In this document: piece after piece, positions 56,372 to 64,000 of the stretch
How positions within the stretch are numbered: the stretch's first letter is position 1
How the letters are laid out: each line of letters opens with the position of its first letter
Origin: Scedosporium boydii
Lineage: Eukaryota > Ascomycota > Sordariomycetes > Microascales > Microascaceae
Length of the DNA: 64,000 nt
Reading direction: 5' to 3'
NCBI GenBank assembly: GCA_002221725.1
Contig: NJFT01000056.1
Span: forward strand, 124,001-188,000
Translations under genes and position numbers: made by a program
Notes under the pieces: model-generated
What the model was told of the DNA's origin: nothing
The model's input: only the letters and a program-made list of their open reading frames with translations
The model's database searches: none

Positions 56372-58010
56372 CTATTTAGTCTCGCTAGGTGGTGCGGCTA
56401 TGTCCCGATCTCTCTGGGACTCTACCCCACCGTGTGTTCCTGTCCTAACCTGGAACATGGCCTGGAGTTTTTTGTCGTATTCTTCCTTCTCCTGTAGCTT
56501 TCTCTCTACAACATCTTTCATCTGTCGAGTCCAGAAACTGAGGTCGGAGCTGTCTCTCGAAAATTTGGTACATGGCATTAATGGAATCCAGAGCGTGGAA
56601 GAACCAGGTGGCCCGAGACGAATAGGCATTGTCTATAATCTTAGAAAGGCCACCACATGCCTTCACTTCCTCTTCCTTAAACGCCGTCATGAAAGACTCT
56701 CTAGCCGCAGTGTACTCGGCCAAATAGTCACGGGAGCAAACCTCATCAATACTCCTTGAGGTAATCCAATATGGTATATCAATCATCTGTGGCGATCGGG
56801 CACATATCCATTCAAGATCAATAAGACCTGTGATATTCCATGCGTCGTCAACGATCAGATTCCCTTGGTGGAGATCTGTAAATTGCATACAGAACGGGCC
56901 ATATCTGAGACTCTGGTCGAGGTAGTGGTGTGTCATTATTCGTAATATCGCCTGGATTGCCATTTGGTAGTAGCAGTCCGCCTTATCTTTCACAGCGTTC
57001 GATTGGGCAAGGAAACGATTGTCGTGGAGGGTTAGTATATCCGCAATATACGGGTCAACCGTTTCGTAGGTTCGATTCTGGTCCATGACACGTCGCGCTC
57101 CATCGTTTTCGAGAATCGCAACACCACATGTAAGTGGGCGGTTAGTTAAGGAGATAGTTGCATTATTAGTATTGAAGGTGAAGGATCCGATGCGGTCTAG
57201 TGGGATGCGTGCTAGAGTGATAATTAGATGGGAGATACCGCGGAATAAATTCTGTTTCTTGATAGGGTCTGCCAGCTTCTTAGAAAACCATGACTGAGCA
57301 AGCGGCTTCCCTCTATCAATGAATTCGAGTAAGAGGTACCCTGCCGGAAAGTCATGGGCCCATTGGTTTTTAATATAATACGACGGCATCGGTTGACCAA
57401 GCCAAGCGCAGATTCGTCTTCGGAAAGATCTCGCCCACCTTCGATACCACGGTAGAAGACTTGCGTGTGTGAACTGAGCGCTTATTAGACCTTGTAAAAG
57501 GGCAAGGGATACGCTGCCAAAGGTTAAAGGTCGATGGTGAACTCACATGGCTACTATCAGGGAACCCAAAGGCGAAGAGACGCGGTATGGGTATATTTGG
57601 GCAATTCTCTTGCATCCAGATATATGTAGCAACCTCACATCGCATCTTCTCATCAACCATCCCAACAAGCCTATGCGCCATAGGAACCCGGAGGAGAAGG
57701 CGTGGACTCGCTTGTCCAGCACCAGTTGACGCGCCGTGAACTCTGATTGGTACACATTGGTTAAAGCTCCCACGGGGCCAATTGCTGGCCGGCTCCACTT
57801 CGCATCGCTTCTCGTCGTCGATTCTCAAGTGATGGGCGACGAGACGGGAGATAAGGCCTTGTTCTCCCTGTCGCTTTAGGTCCGCGGCGATCAAAATGGC
57901 GCCGCTATACCAGGCAATACGTTGAATGATATCTTCCTCGCGTTGCTGGGCGGACGTGAAGCCAATGTGATGGCCGTTGAGTAAGGGGAAGGTGACCCCC
58001 AGATCTTAAC
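56372..58010 (-). pseudogene. broken phosphotransferase-like (APH/protein-kinase-like fold) gene
   Basis: Most of an aminoglycoside-phosphotransferase-family protein is readable. The N-lobe runs from LNGHHIGFTSAQQREED through WPRGSFNQC, RLLLRVPM and DEKMRCEVATYIWMQENCP to FGFPDSSH. A clean 73-nt intron (57546-57474, GTGAGT..CTCAG) follows. The second exon reads FTHASLLPWYRRWARSF, LLLEFIDRG, SLTNRPL, the active-site block FCMQFTDLHQGNLIVDDAW, and LIDLEWICA. Two faults: no in-frame ATG lies between an upstream TAA (near 58001-58006) and the conserved start, and near 56580 the reading frame jumps, because the expected C-terminus SSDLSFWTRQMKDVVERKL is in a different frame from AMYQIFERQ and the usual spacer is missing. 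If translated as is, it ends early at 56445. Substrate unknown in this large fungal family. Confidence 0.7.
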
Positions 58011-59236
58011 GGCCTGAACGTCAGTGATAGACCTCAAAGGGCCGCCATGAAAAAGACGATACAAGGCTGCAAGCAGGAACCTAATGTGAGCGTGGACATT
58101 TAACTACGAAGTATTGCATCTGGGATGAAGAGGTTGAAAGTGCACCCAGGAAAGAAGTTCGAAACTACCTGCGAGGTGCTTACATAATACAAAACCGTCG
58201 TGGAACTCGAACCCAACCGCATTTGTCAATGCGCCTCTCCTAGGCCCATGACGGATCTCGCAGTCACAGCAGTGGAAAACAAAGCATATATAGATCTAGC
58301 GCACTGACCAAACAACTCTCGATCTTTTGTAGTCGCCAATAGGAAGGACGGAGAGGCGTCCTGGCATTATTCACTTACACTAAGTTGCCAACTTTCGGCC
58401 GCATTGCTTGAGGCTAGCAGGTGCTTCGCAGGTGGATTCAGGCTTACCATAACCTGACCGCCCGTTAGTTGTTCACCGAAGGCGTTGGGATCGGAAGGGC
58501 ATTTGTGCTCCTTGAGTTGAGTCACAATAGTGACCTAAGTGAATGTTTGTCAGATTTCAAGACGTGCCTAGAGTGCCTCGGATTGGGTCCCATCCCCCCG
58601 TCCTCTCCTCCCCTTCTGTCGTGGGCAACTCCTGGATCTTGAAAGGTCAATAGGGGCGTCGCTGCTTGCAATGTTGCCAAAGTTGTGTCAAGTATACACC
58701 AGTTGCGGCACTCCCAGGCTAGGTCCGGACTGTGCAGAGGCAGGATGTTAGAGGACGAGGCCCTCCGGCGAAGTACGAAGATGGAAATCTATATAGACGT
58801 GGAATCGAAGAAATGCTCGAGGAGAAAAGTATGTTCCTCACACCGAAGATGGGACATCGTAGGCCCCCCGGTCATCGCACATGATGATATTTGACGAAAC
58901 AGAAAAATCCGCATGCTGGGCAGACTGCCCGAATTCCGGGAAGACCATTGCAAGAGGAGCGTTTCCGTAAGTCGCAGTAGCAGTTTCGGCGTATCTGGTC
59001 ATACCTACGTAGCACCCATACTCCACGGACCGGGAGGCAATGAGGAAAAAAAATCTAGCAGATGCTCAAGTATAACTGAGTACGAAAGAAAGCAGAAAAA
59101 CAAGGAAAAAAGGAATAGGAAAACCAAGTACGGACCAATGCTCGACGAAAACAAGTCAGACAAAGTCACGAACCTCGTCCCTCGTCTTCACTATGCCGCT
59201 CAGTAAAACATGTAAAACGAAAACAGATAACGCTTC
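58011..59236. other. 1.2 kb intergenic
   Basis: No protein gene seen. Contains one TACGAAGTA at 58105 and a 60-nt tRNA-like segment at 58195-58254. A-rich from about 59045 to 59125, beyond the stop of the kinase gene. Confidence 0.5.
58195..58254 (-). other. truncated tRNA-like segment
   Basis: On the minus strand CCGTC (58254-58250) pairs with GACGG (58199-58195). Between them are GGGCCTAGGAGAGGCGC (A-box-like), a CGCATT/AATGCG stem, and GGTTGGGTTCGAGTTCCAC, a near-canonical B box and T arm. TTTT follows directly, as for a Pol III terminator. At 60 nt it is 12 or more nt too short, with D and anticodon arms reduced, so a tRNA relic is the best reading. Confidence 0.4.
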
Positions 59237-60811
59237 TCAGAAAGTAACGCCTAGCCCAAACTCATGACGCTCCAGCAAACTGCTCGGAGCCACAAAACTG
59301 AACCCGCCAAACGGATCCTCCTTCTCATCATTGCCCGCCAGGTCCTCCCAGTGGTCCATGGACGTGACGACGGGGCTGAGGGCGAGCTCCGTGAAGCTGG
59401 GGTCGAAATTCTCCGCCAGCTCGGGATCCGTGATGAAGGGCTGGATTGGAGGGGTTATTTCCCGGGCGAGGAGCTTCTTCCAGTTGATCTTGCGGAAGAA
59501 CCTGTGGTTCTTCATGGACAGGAGGTCCTTCGGCATCTTGGCTCCTAGGCGCTTTGCTGGGTCCTTCTTCAGCAGGCGGGTCAGAAGATCTTTGGCATCC
59601 GGGCTCAGGAAGTAGGGCAGGACAAGCTTTTGCTTGAGAATGTTCTCCTGGATCTTGGCGTTGTTGCCTCCTCGGAAGGGTGGGTTGCCCGTCAACAGGT
59701 CGTAGCCCAGCGCGCCAAACGACCACCAGTCGACAGCCTTTCCGTACTTTTGGCCCTTGACGACCTCGGGGGCCATGTACTCTACGGTGCCGAGCATGGA
59801 ATTGCAGGTGTCGCTATCTTCTGCAGAGACCTTGGACAGTCCGAAATCCGTTAGCAACAGGTGTCCCTCAGAATCCAGAAGGCAGTTTTCCGGCTTCAAG
59901 TCACGGTAAATGACTCCCAAGTCATTGTGGAGATGCGAAATGGCCAGGAGCATCTCTGCCATGTAGAAAGCCGCCACGGGCTCGGTAAACATCTTCTCGG
60001 TTGTCAGGTGAGTGAACAACTCTCCGCCCATACCGTATTCGAGGATGAGGTAGAGTTTCTCTTGATCCTGGAAGGCGTAGAAAAGCTTGACCACAAAGGG
60101 ATGTCGGTTGACGGATTCGAGCACCTGGCGTTCGGTCTTGGTCTGTTCGACAAGCTTCTTATGCAAGACGAGAGACGCCTTTTTGAACTGCTTCTGGGCG
60201 TAGAGTCGGCCGGTGGTTCTCTGCTTGACGAGAATCACGGTGCCGTACGCGCCCTTTCCAAGGCATCGCAGGGGTTCAAAGTCCTCGGTAGTCATCTTTC
60301 GTCTAGCGACCAAGCCACCCTCAATGGCTCCGAACATGCCCGCCTTCTCGGGGGCGGTTTCGCTGACAAAGTCGTTCTCGAGATTAACCTCGTAGCTCGT
60401 CGTGCCGCTGTCAGAGCCCTCGCTGCCGCCATCGCTGTGGAGGGTGTCGCGACTACCACACCTGCTCATATCGACGCTCGAGATGCCGTTGGTAGGTCCA
60501 CAGAAGCGCGACGATCCTAGCTGGCTCCCGCTGAGGGTCATGGTGCTGGCGCGAGAGGTCGGATCCAGGCTGAGGGGTTCCATGGCCTGGCGGAGCTTTG
60601 CGATGCCAGACATGGCCGGGGACGCAGTAGCCCGGATGCTAGGACTGCAGTTGGCGCTGACTACATCGCCGAGGAGGGGCTTCCCGCGGCGGTTGATGAG
60701 TGGTGGCGTCTCGCAGGCAGTGCTATAGTCGGAGTCCTCATCGCCCGAGGTGATGGGGGTCCCGGTAAATCCCCGCACCATGGTTAGTGCGGGGACACTT
60801 CGCGCCGACAT
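59237..60811 (-). CDS. psk1: AGC serine/threonine kinase, Psk1/S6K-like
   Basis: Intronless, 524 aa. A Ser/Thr-rich N-terminus of ~175 residues precedes the kinase domain: Gly loop LGKGAYGTVILV, catalytic Lys in YAQKQF, HPFVVKLFYAFQDQEKLYLILEYGMGGELF, catalytic loop YRDLKPENCLL, DFGLSKV, activation loop NSMLGTVEYMAPE with the PDK1-site Thr, and DLLTRLLKKDPAKRLG. The C-terminal AGC tail has the turn region (LALSPVVTSMD) and hydrophobic motif FGGFSFVAPSS, the TORC1-type phosphosite context. The pattern is that of fission yeast Psk1 and its filamentous relatives, ribosomal S6 kinases downstream of TORC1. A TATATAAA box only 42-49 bp before the first ATG hints that translation may begin at the second ATG (60781, MVRGFTGTPI). 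Confidence 0.92.
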   Translation of the reverse strand: MSARSVPALTMVRGFTGTPITSGDEDSDYSTACETPPLINRRGKPLLGDVVSANCSPSIRATASPAMSGIAKLRQAMEPLSLDPTSRASTMTLSGSQLGSSRFCGPTNGISSVDMSRCGSRDTLHSDGGSEGSDSGTTSYEVNLENDFVSETAPEKAGMFGAIEGGLVARRKMTTEDFEPLRCLGKGAYGTVILVKQRTTGRLYAQKQFKKASLVLHKKLVEQTKTERQVLESVNRHPFVVKLFYAFQDQEKLYLILEYGMGGELFTHLTTEKMFTEPVAAFYMAEMLLAISHLHNDLGVIYRDLKPENCLLDSEGHLLLTDFGLSKVSAEDSDTCNSMLGTVEYMAPEVVKGQKYGKAVDWWSFGALGYDLLTGNPPFRGGNNAKIQENILKQKLVLPYFLSPDAKDLLTRLLKKDPAKRLGAKMPKDLLSMKNHRFFRKINWKKLLAREITPPIQPFITDPELAENFDPSFTELALSPVVTSMDHWEDLAGNDEKEDPFGGFSFVAPSSLLERHEFGLGVTF

Positions 60812-60852
60812 CTGGCCCGTTGTCGTCTAGTATCGCCGTGACAAGGTGGGGT

Positions 60853-60860
60853 TTTATATA
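60853..60860 (-). promoter_or_regulatory. TATA box of the psk1-like gene
   Basis: TATATAAA on the minus strand, 42 bp from the upstream ATG and 72 bp from the second in-frame ATG. The usual TATA to start-site spacing would give a very short leader for the first ATG. Confidence 0.5.
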
Positions 60861-61790
60861 GCGGGACGTCGTCGTCCTACGATCCCGCGAAAACTGGTGG
60901 CCTTCCTATACTATCACCCCACACCCCCGGCTATACAGCGGACCGGTTCTCGAAGAGAACAAAAGAGAAAAACCCGAGCGCCGCGGCTCGAGTAAATAAA
61001 TGATCGCTTTTCGCAGCTGCGATGAATCTTATGCAGCGCAAAGCGAGCCTCGTCGGCGCTCAGCGTCAGCTCGGAGCTCAAACTGGAAATTTCGGACTTG
61101 GTTCTGGTAGCTGGGCTCAAGCATGAGGGACTTGAAGAAGAGACCGGAGAATTCGTAGGGCCGTCGGAGCCTATGCATTGAGGAACAGTCGGATTCGATG
61201 TAAAGTTCGGGGTCGTAAGAATGGAAGTTTAGTGTCTGCTATTGTTGTCTGGTTTTCACCAAGGCGTGTTGGGATGTGAGGAAAGGGAAGGAAAAAAAAA
61301 TCAGAAGGAGGGAGGAGGCAGGTAGAAACAGGGCTTCTGCAGGCCTGCTAAAAGCGGAAAGCGCCTTGGCGGAGAAAAAAATAATCAAAGCACAGATCCA
61401 AGCCAATTCACATGCTCCACCAATTTGAACCAATTGGGCCAGTAATAAAGGACAGAATACGCCTGAATCTCATTTCTCCCCAGGAAATACACGGACCCTA
61501 GATGGCGGGTACTTAAACGGAAGGTTAAATTAAGCGGGACATTCAGGTACCCAGGCCCACCAGACACTGTTCCCCGGGAGTATGAAGTACTTCTGCTTGG
61601 TACGTCCACATGCTTCGTTCTGGCAGCCCAAAAATAGAGTCTAGACCTCCGGAAATGCCCAGCTGAGCGGAAATTCAAGGCTTTGGACCCCTGTTCAAGC
61701 CCAGAACAACACGCCTCAGAACCTCGAGGACTGATTTGCAGCTGCCACATCAAGGTTTTGACAGATCATTGAGGCGTCAGGCACCGTCAC

Positions 61791-61819
61791 CTTTTTTTTT
61801 TTTTTCCTTTTTTTTTTTT

Positions 61820-61873
<54 letters not shown>

Positions 61874-61886
61874 CCTTTTTTTTTTT
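61791..61886. repeat. ~96-bp poly(dT) tract with C interruptions
   Basis: Almost unbroken T on the plus strand with CC or C at five points (for example 61806, 61820, 61855, 61874). On the minus strand, in the sense of both flanking genes, it reads A with a few G. Such poly(dA:dT) DNA disfavours nucleosomes; its length may vary or reflect assembly error. Confidence 0.85.
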
Positions 61887-62347
61887 AACTATCACTATTT
61901 TTTTTTTCTTTATTCTTCGTTTCATTTTTTTTCTCCTCTCTCGATTTGTAGAGAAGGTAGGTGTGAGTGTCATCTAGTTTGTGCTGCTCTTTTCGAGACA
62001 CTGCGGACCTCCTTTCACTTTTGTCTAGGTTTTTGAAACTATTAGATGACTTCTTTTAATTACACCACTTATGCATGCGACCAGGCATCAGTACGGAGAC
62101 TCCGCCTGAGGAGAGTATTACCAGACGCTACCTGTGTATAAAGAGCAGGTATGCAATCACACTCGGACTCCGTCAGAGGATTCAGCTTAGGCTCGGTTCA
62201 ATCCACGCCGAGGGCATAGATAATTGTTCACAGGCTCCTGTCCGGGCCGAGCTGTACTATCTTCGAGTCGGGTATATTAACACCGCCGTGAATTCCACTG
62301 CCGCCATCGCTTCTATCATTTCCATCAAATGTGAACTTTGTTACTTG

Positions 62348-63922
62348 TTACAGTCCTTCTCCATCATTCCGACCCCATATCTTAATCGTCCGATCATGAC
62401 CTCCGCTGATGATATACCTTCCGTCCCTGCTAATATCCACGCTGCCGACCGGCCCAGTGTGCCCGCTCAGCTCCTGAATAAGACTCCAGTCATCAGCAGA
62501 AAAGATCTTGACCTTGCGATCCACACCGCTCGAGACGAAGAACGTGCCCGACTTCATCGGCAGCTGCGCCCCCTTCTCATCAACGCCCGGTGGCACGCCG
62601 TCCAGTGGATCATCTAAGCCCTTGTACCATCTTACGTCAGACACCGCGCTGGTGTGCGCTCCTATGCCGCCCGTCCTCTGCACTTTTCGAATGTCCCAGC
62701 ACTTTATCCACCCGTCAGCAGAGGCCGTGAGGACCCGGTGGCCGTCCGAGCCCCAGTCGAGCCCGTAGATAGGCTTTATGTGACCGTCCATGTAGCCGTC
62801 TAATATCATAATCGTCCTCCCCGTGCGAAGGTCCCAGATCCGGCCGATACTGTCCAGGCCGGCGCTCGCTAGCAGAGATCCGTCCGAGTTGAACCCGACG
62901 GCATATACGCCCCTCGAGTGACCGTCCTGCAATAGTAGTTCCGTAGTCTTCTCGACATCCCATAATCTCCAGGACGTGTCTTCTGATGCCGACGCGACGT
63001 AGCGCCCCGATGGGTGGAACTCGACTCTGCAGACCCTCTGGGTATGGCCGGAGAGCGTTGCTTTGGGCGTGTCTTGCGTCAGCGACCAGAGGTGAACCTG
63101 CCCTTCGGCACCTCCCGAGACAAGGTTGACCGAATCCGGAGATACTCCGCTTTCGGGCAGCGTCGCGCCCGGGAACCACGAGATCCCGCTAATCTTCCCC
63201 GTATGGCCCCTAAATGTCTTCCCCTCTTCTAAATCGGGCAGGCTGAAGAGCTTGAGCGTGCCCCCCCAGTTTCCAACCGCCACCGACTTTCCGTCGGGCG
63301 ATATCCTCGTCATACTAACGTGCCGATCTCCCGCCGTCTGTGACCCTTGCAGCTCGAAGCCGTGGAGTTTCTCCTTCACTTGCTTCCTAAACTTGACATG
63401 TGTCCGGAGGGGAATCTTCGCCTCTTCCTTCTGAAACGCGACGCGGCGCTTCGCCCTCGGCAATGAGAACTCCGCAATGTCCATTCGCGCTTCTAGCAAC
63501 GCCTGTCCGCCCCTGGTATAGAACTCCTCTTCCTGCTCCTCTTCTTCCTCCTCCTCCTCTCCGACGTCTTCCATCGTCACGTCGCCGCCAGCCTCCTGCT
63601 TGCTCGCTAGCTCAGCCTGGACTGTGAGCAGCTCCCGTAGACGATCTCTTCGGTCCGCGGGTCCTTCTCCGAACAATGTTATCGGCTCTCCCAGTTCTCG
63701 TAGTCGCGCGCGGACTCGCCCGTCGTCGGTGGGTACGGCGATCGTAGCTGCTAAGCGCTTTCGGTTGAAGGATGACAGGATGGCGGATGCCTTCTCGGGC
63801 GCTATCCCTGCGCCTCCCGCGGGGATATCGTAGTCATGGTCCATTGGCACATCCTCGAGTGCGATCCCCCTCCTCTCCTCCGCCTCGGCCTCTTCGACGT
63901 AGGCCTGGCGCGACGGATGCAT
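62348..63922 (-). CDS. prp4: U4/U6 snRNP protein Prp4 (SFM domain and WD40 repeats)
   Basis: Spliceosomal tri-snRNP component that binds Prp3. Intronless, 524 aa. The splicing-factor motif (SFM) at ~60-98 includes [25 protein letters not shown] and RRDRLRELL. An acidic run of Glu (about residues 119-131) and a basic linker follow. Seven WD40 repeats fill residues ~205-520: for example [97 protein letters not shown] and [15 protein letters not shown]. The start ATG is 78 bp from the window edge, so the promoter is not visible. Together with smb1 this is the second core splicing gene in the window. Confidence 0.95.
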   Translation of the reverse strand: MHPSRQAYVEEAEAEERRGIALEDVPMDHDYDIPAGGAGIAPEKASAILSSFNRKRLAATIAVPTDDGRVRARLRELGEPITLFGEGPADRRDRLRELLTVQAELASKQEAGGDVTMEDVGEEEEEEEEQEEEFYTRGGQALLEARMDIAEFSLPRAKRRVAFQKEEAKIPLRTHVKFRKQVKEKLHGFELQGSQTAGDRHVSMTRISPDGKSVAVGNWGGTLKLFSLPDLEEGKTFRGHTGKISGISWFPGATLPESGVSPDSVNLVSGGAEGQVHLWSLTQDTPKATLSGHTQRVCRVEFHPSGRYVASASEDTSWRLWDVEKTTELLLQDGHSRGVYAVGFNSDGSLLASAGLDSIGRIWDLRTGRTIMILDGYMDGHIKPIYGLDWGSDGHRVLTASADGWIKCWDIRKVQRTGGIGAHTSAVSDVRWYKGLDDPLDGVPPGVDEKGAQLPMKSGTFFVSSGVDRKVKIFSADDWSLIQELSGHTGPVGSVDISRDGRYIISGGHDRTIKIWGRNDGEGL

Positions 63923-64000
63923 TGTTGGCGATTAGGTATTATATCGGGCAGGGAGGCGGATGTGATTCTGAGCGGGGAACAAGCCAAATTCGGAGGAGGT

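Larger units (their letters stand above)
60812..62347. other. intergenic between prp4 and the psk1-like gene
   Basis: 1.5 kb, both neighbours on the minus strand. Contains the TATA box at 60853, an A-run near 61291, the long poly(dT) tract at 61791-61886, and a T-rich stretch to 61932. No gene seen. Confidence 0.5.

Noticed and set aside
45000..58000. a secondary-metabolite cluster around the ABC transporter
   Set aside because: No synthase, oxygenase or cluster regulator is present; the transporter is flanked only by relic genes and gene-poor DNA.
59861..60520. 219-codon open frame on the plus strand
   Set aside because: Antisense shadow of the psk1-like kinase domain.
61716..61973. lysine-rich open frame on the minus strand
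   Set aside because: Created entirely by the poly(dA:dT) tract.
1..64000. CRISPR arrays, operons, phage or transposon cores
   Set aside because: No regularly spaced repeats, transposase, reverse transcriptase or terminal repeats with coding content were seen; the genome is eukaryotic.

Overview
The window is nuclear DNA from a filamentous ascomycete (Pezizomycotina, probably a Sordariomycete). The genes have many short introns (about 55 to 245 nt) with GTATGT/GTAAGT donors, CTAAC-like branch points and CAG/TAG acceptors. All recognisable proteins are of fungal type: Noc4, Src1/Heh1, Smb1, AC40, an ABCC transporter with its N-terminal TMD0, and a Psk1-type S6 kinase. Exon models were built by hand from splice signals, reading phase and remembered family conservation; no search was run.

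Layout. 0.4-14.5 kb is a dense housekeeping block: uba3 (+), rpc40 (-), nuo-49 (+), coq6 (-), src1 (+), atp4 (-), noc4 (+). Neighbours alternate between divergent pairs with shared promoters (rpc40/nuo-49, atp4/noc4) and convergent pairs (uba3/rpc40, nuo-49/coq6). 15-24 kb carries an F-box protein (-), an Alr/Mnr2-type CorA Mg2+ transporter (+), an intron-containing tRNA-Gly(GCC) (-) and a fungal-specific protein of unknown function (-). 23.6-33.9 kb is a 10 kb stretch in which I see no gene; it is strikingly enriched for the 9-mer TACTTCGTA/TACGAAGTA. 33.9-44 kb is housekeeping again: nnr2 (-), atp1 (-), rpl11 (-), smb1 (+), and a secreted-type heme domain fused to cytochrome b561 (-). 44-58 kb is accessory in character: long gene-poor stretches, two decayed genes (a fungal hypothetical-family relic near 48 kb and a broken phosphotransferase-like gene near 57 kb), tRNA-like relics, and an intact ABCC transporter (+). 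59-64 kb has a Psk1-like AGC kinase (-) and prp4 (-), separated by a ~96 bp poly(dT) tract.

How the genes relate. Four genes serve mitochondrial respiration (complex I 49 kDa subunit, the Coq6 ubiquinone hydroxylase, ATP synthase b and alpha). Several others serve ribosome and RNA production (AC40, Noc4, Rpl11) and splicing (Smb1, Prp4). A TCACGTGA box lies in both divergent promoters that drive a respiratory gene together with a ribosome-biogenesis gene.

Most notable observations: a 6-nt micro-exon in uba3 that supplies two residues of the nucleotide-binding beta-strand; a 9-nt micro-exon in smb1; a possible alternative acceptor in src1 that would remove its second membrane span; the TACTTCGTA cluster; and the two relic genes. 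I found no wholly new multi-gene system.
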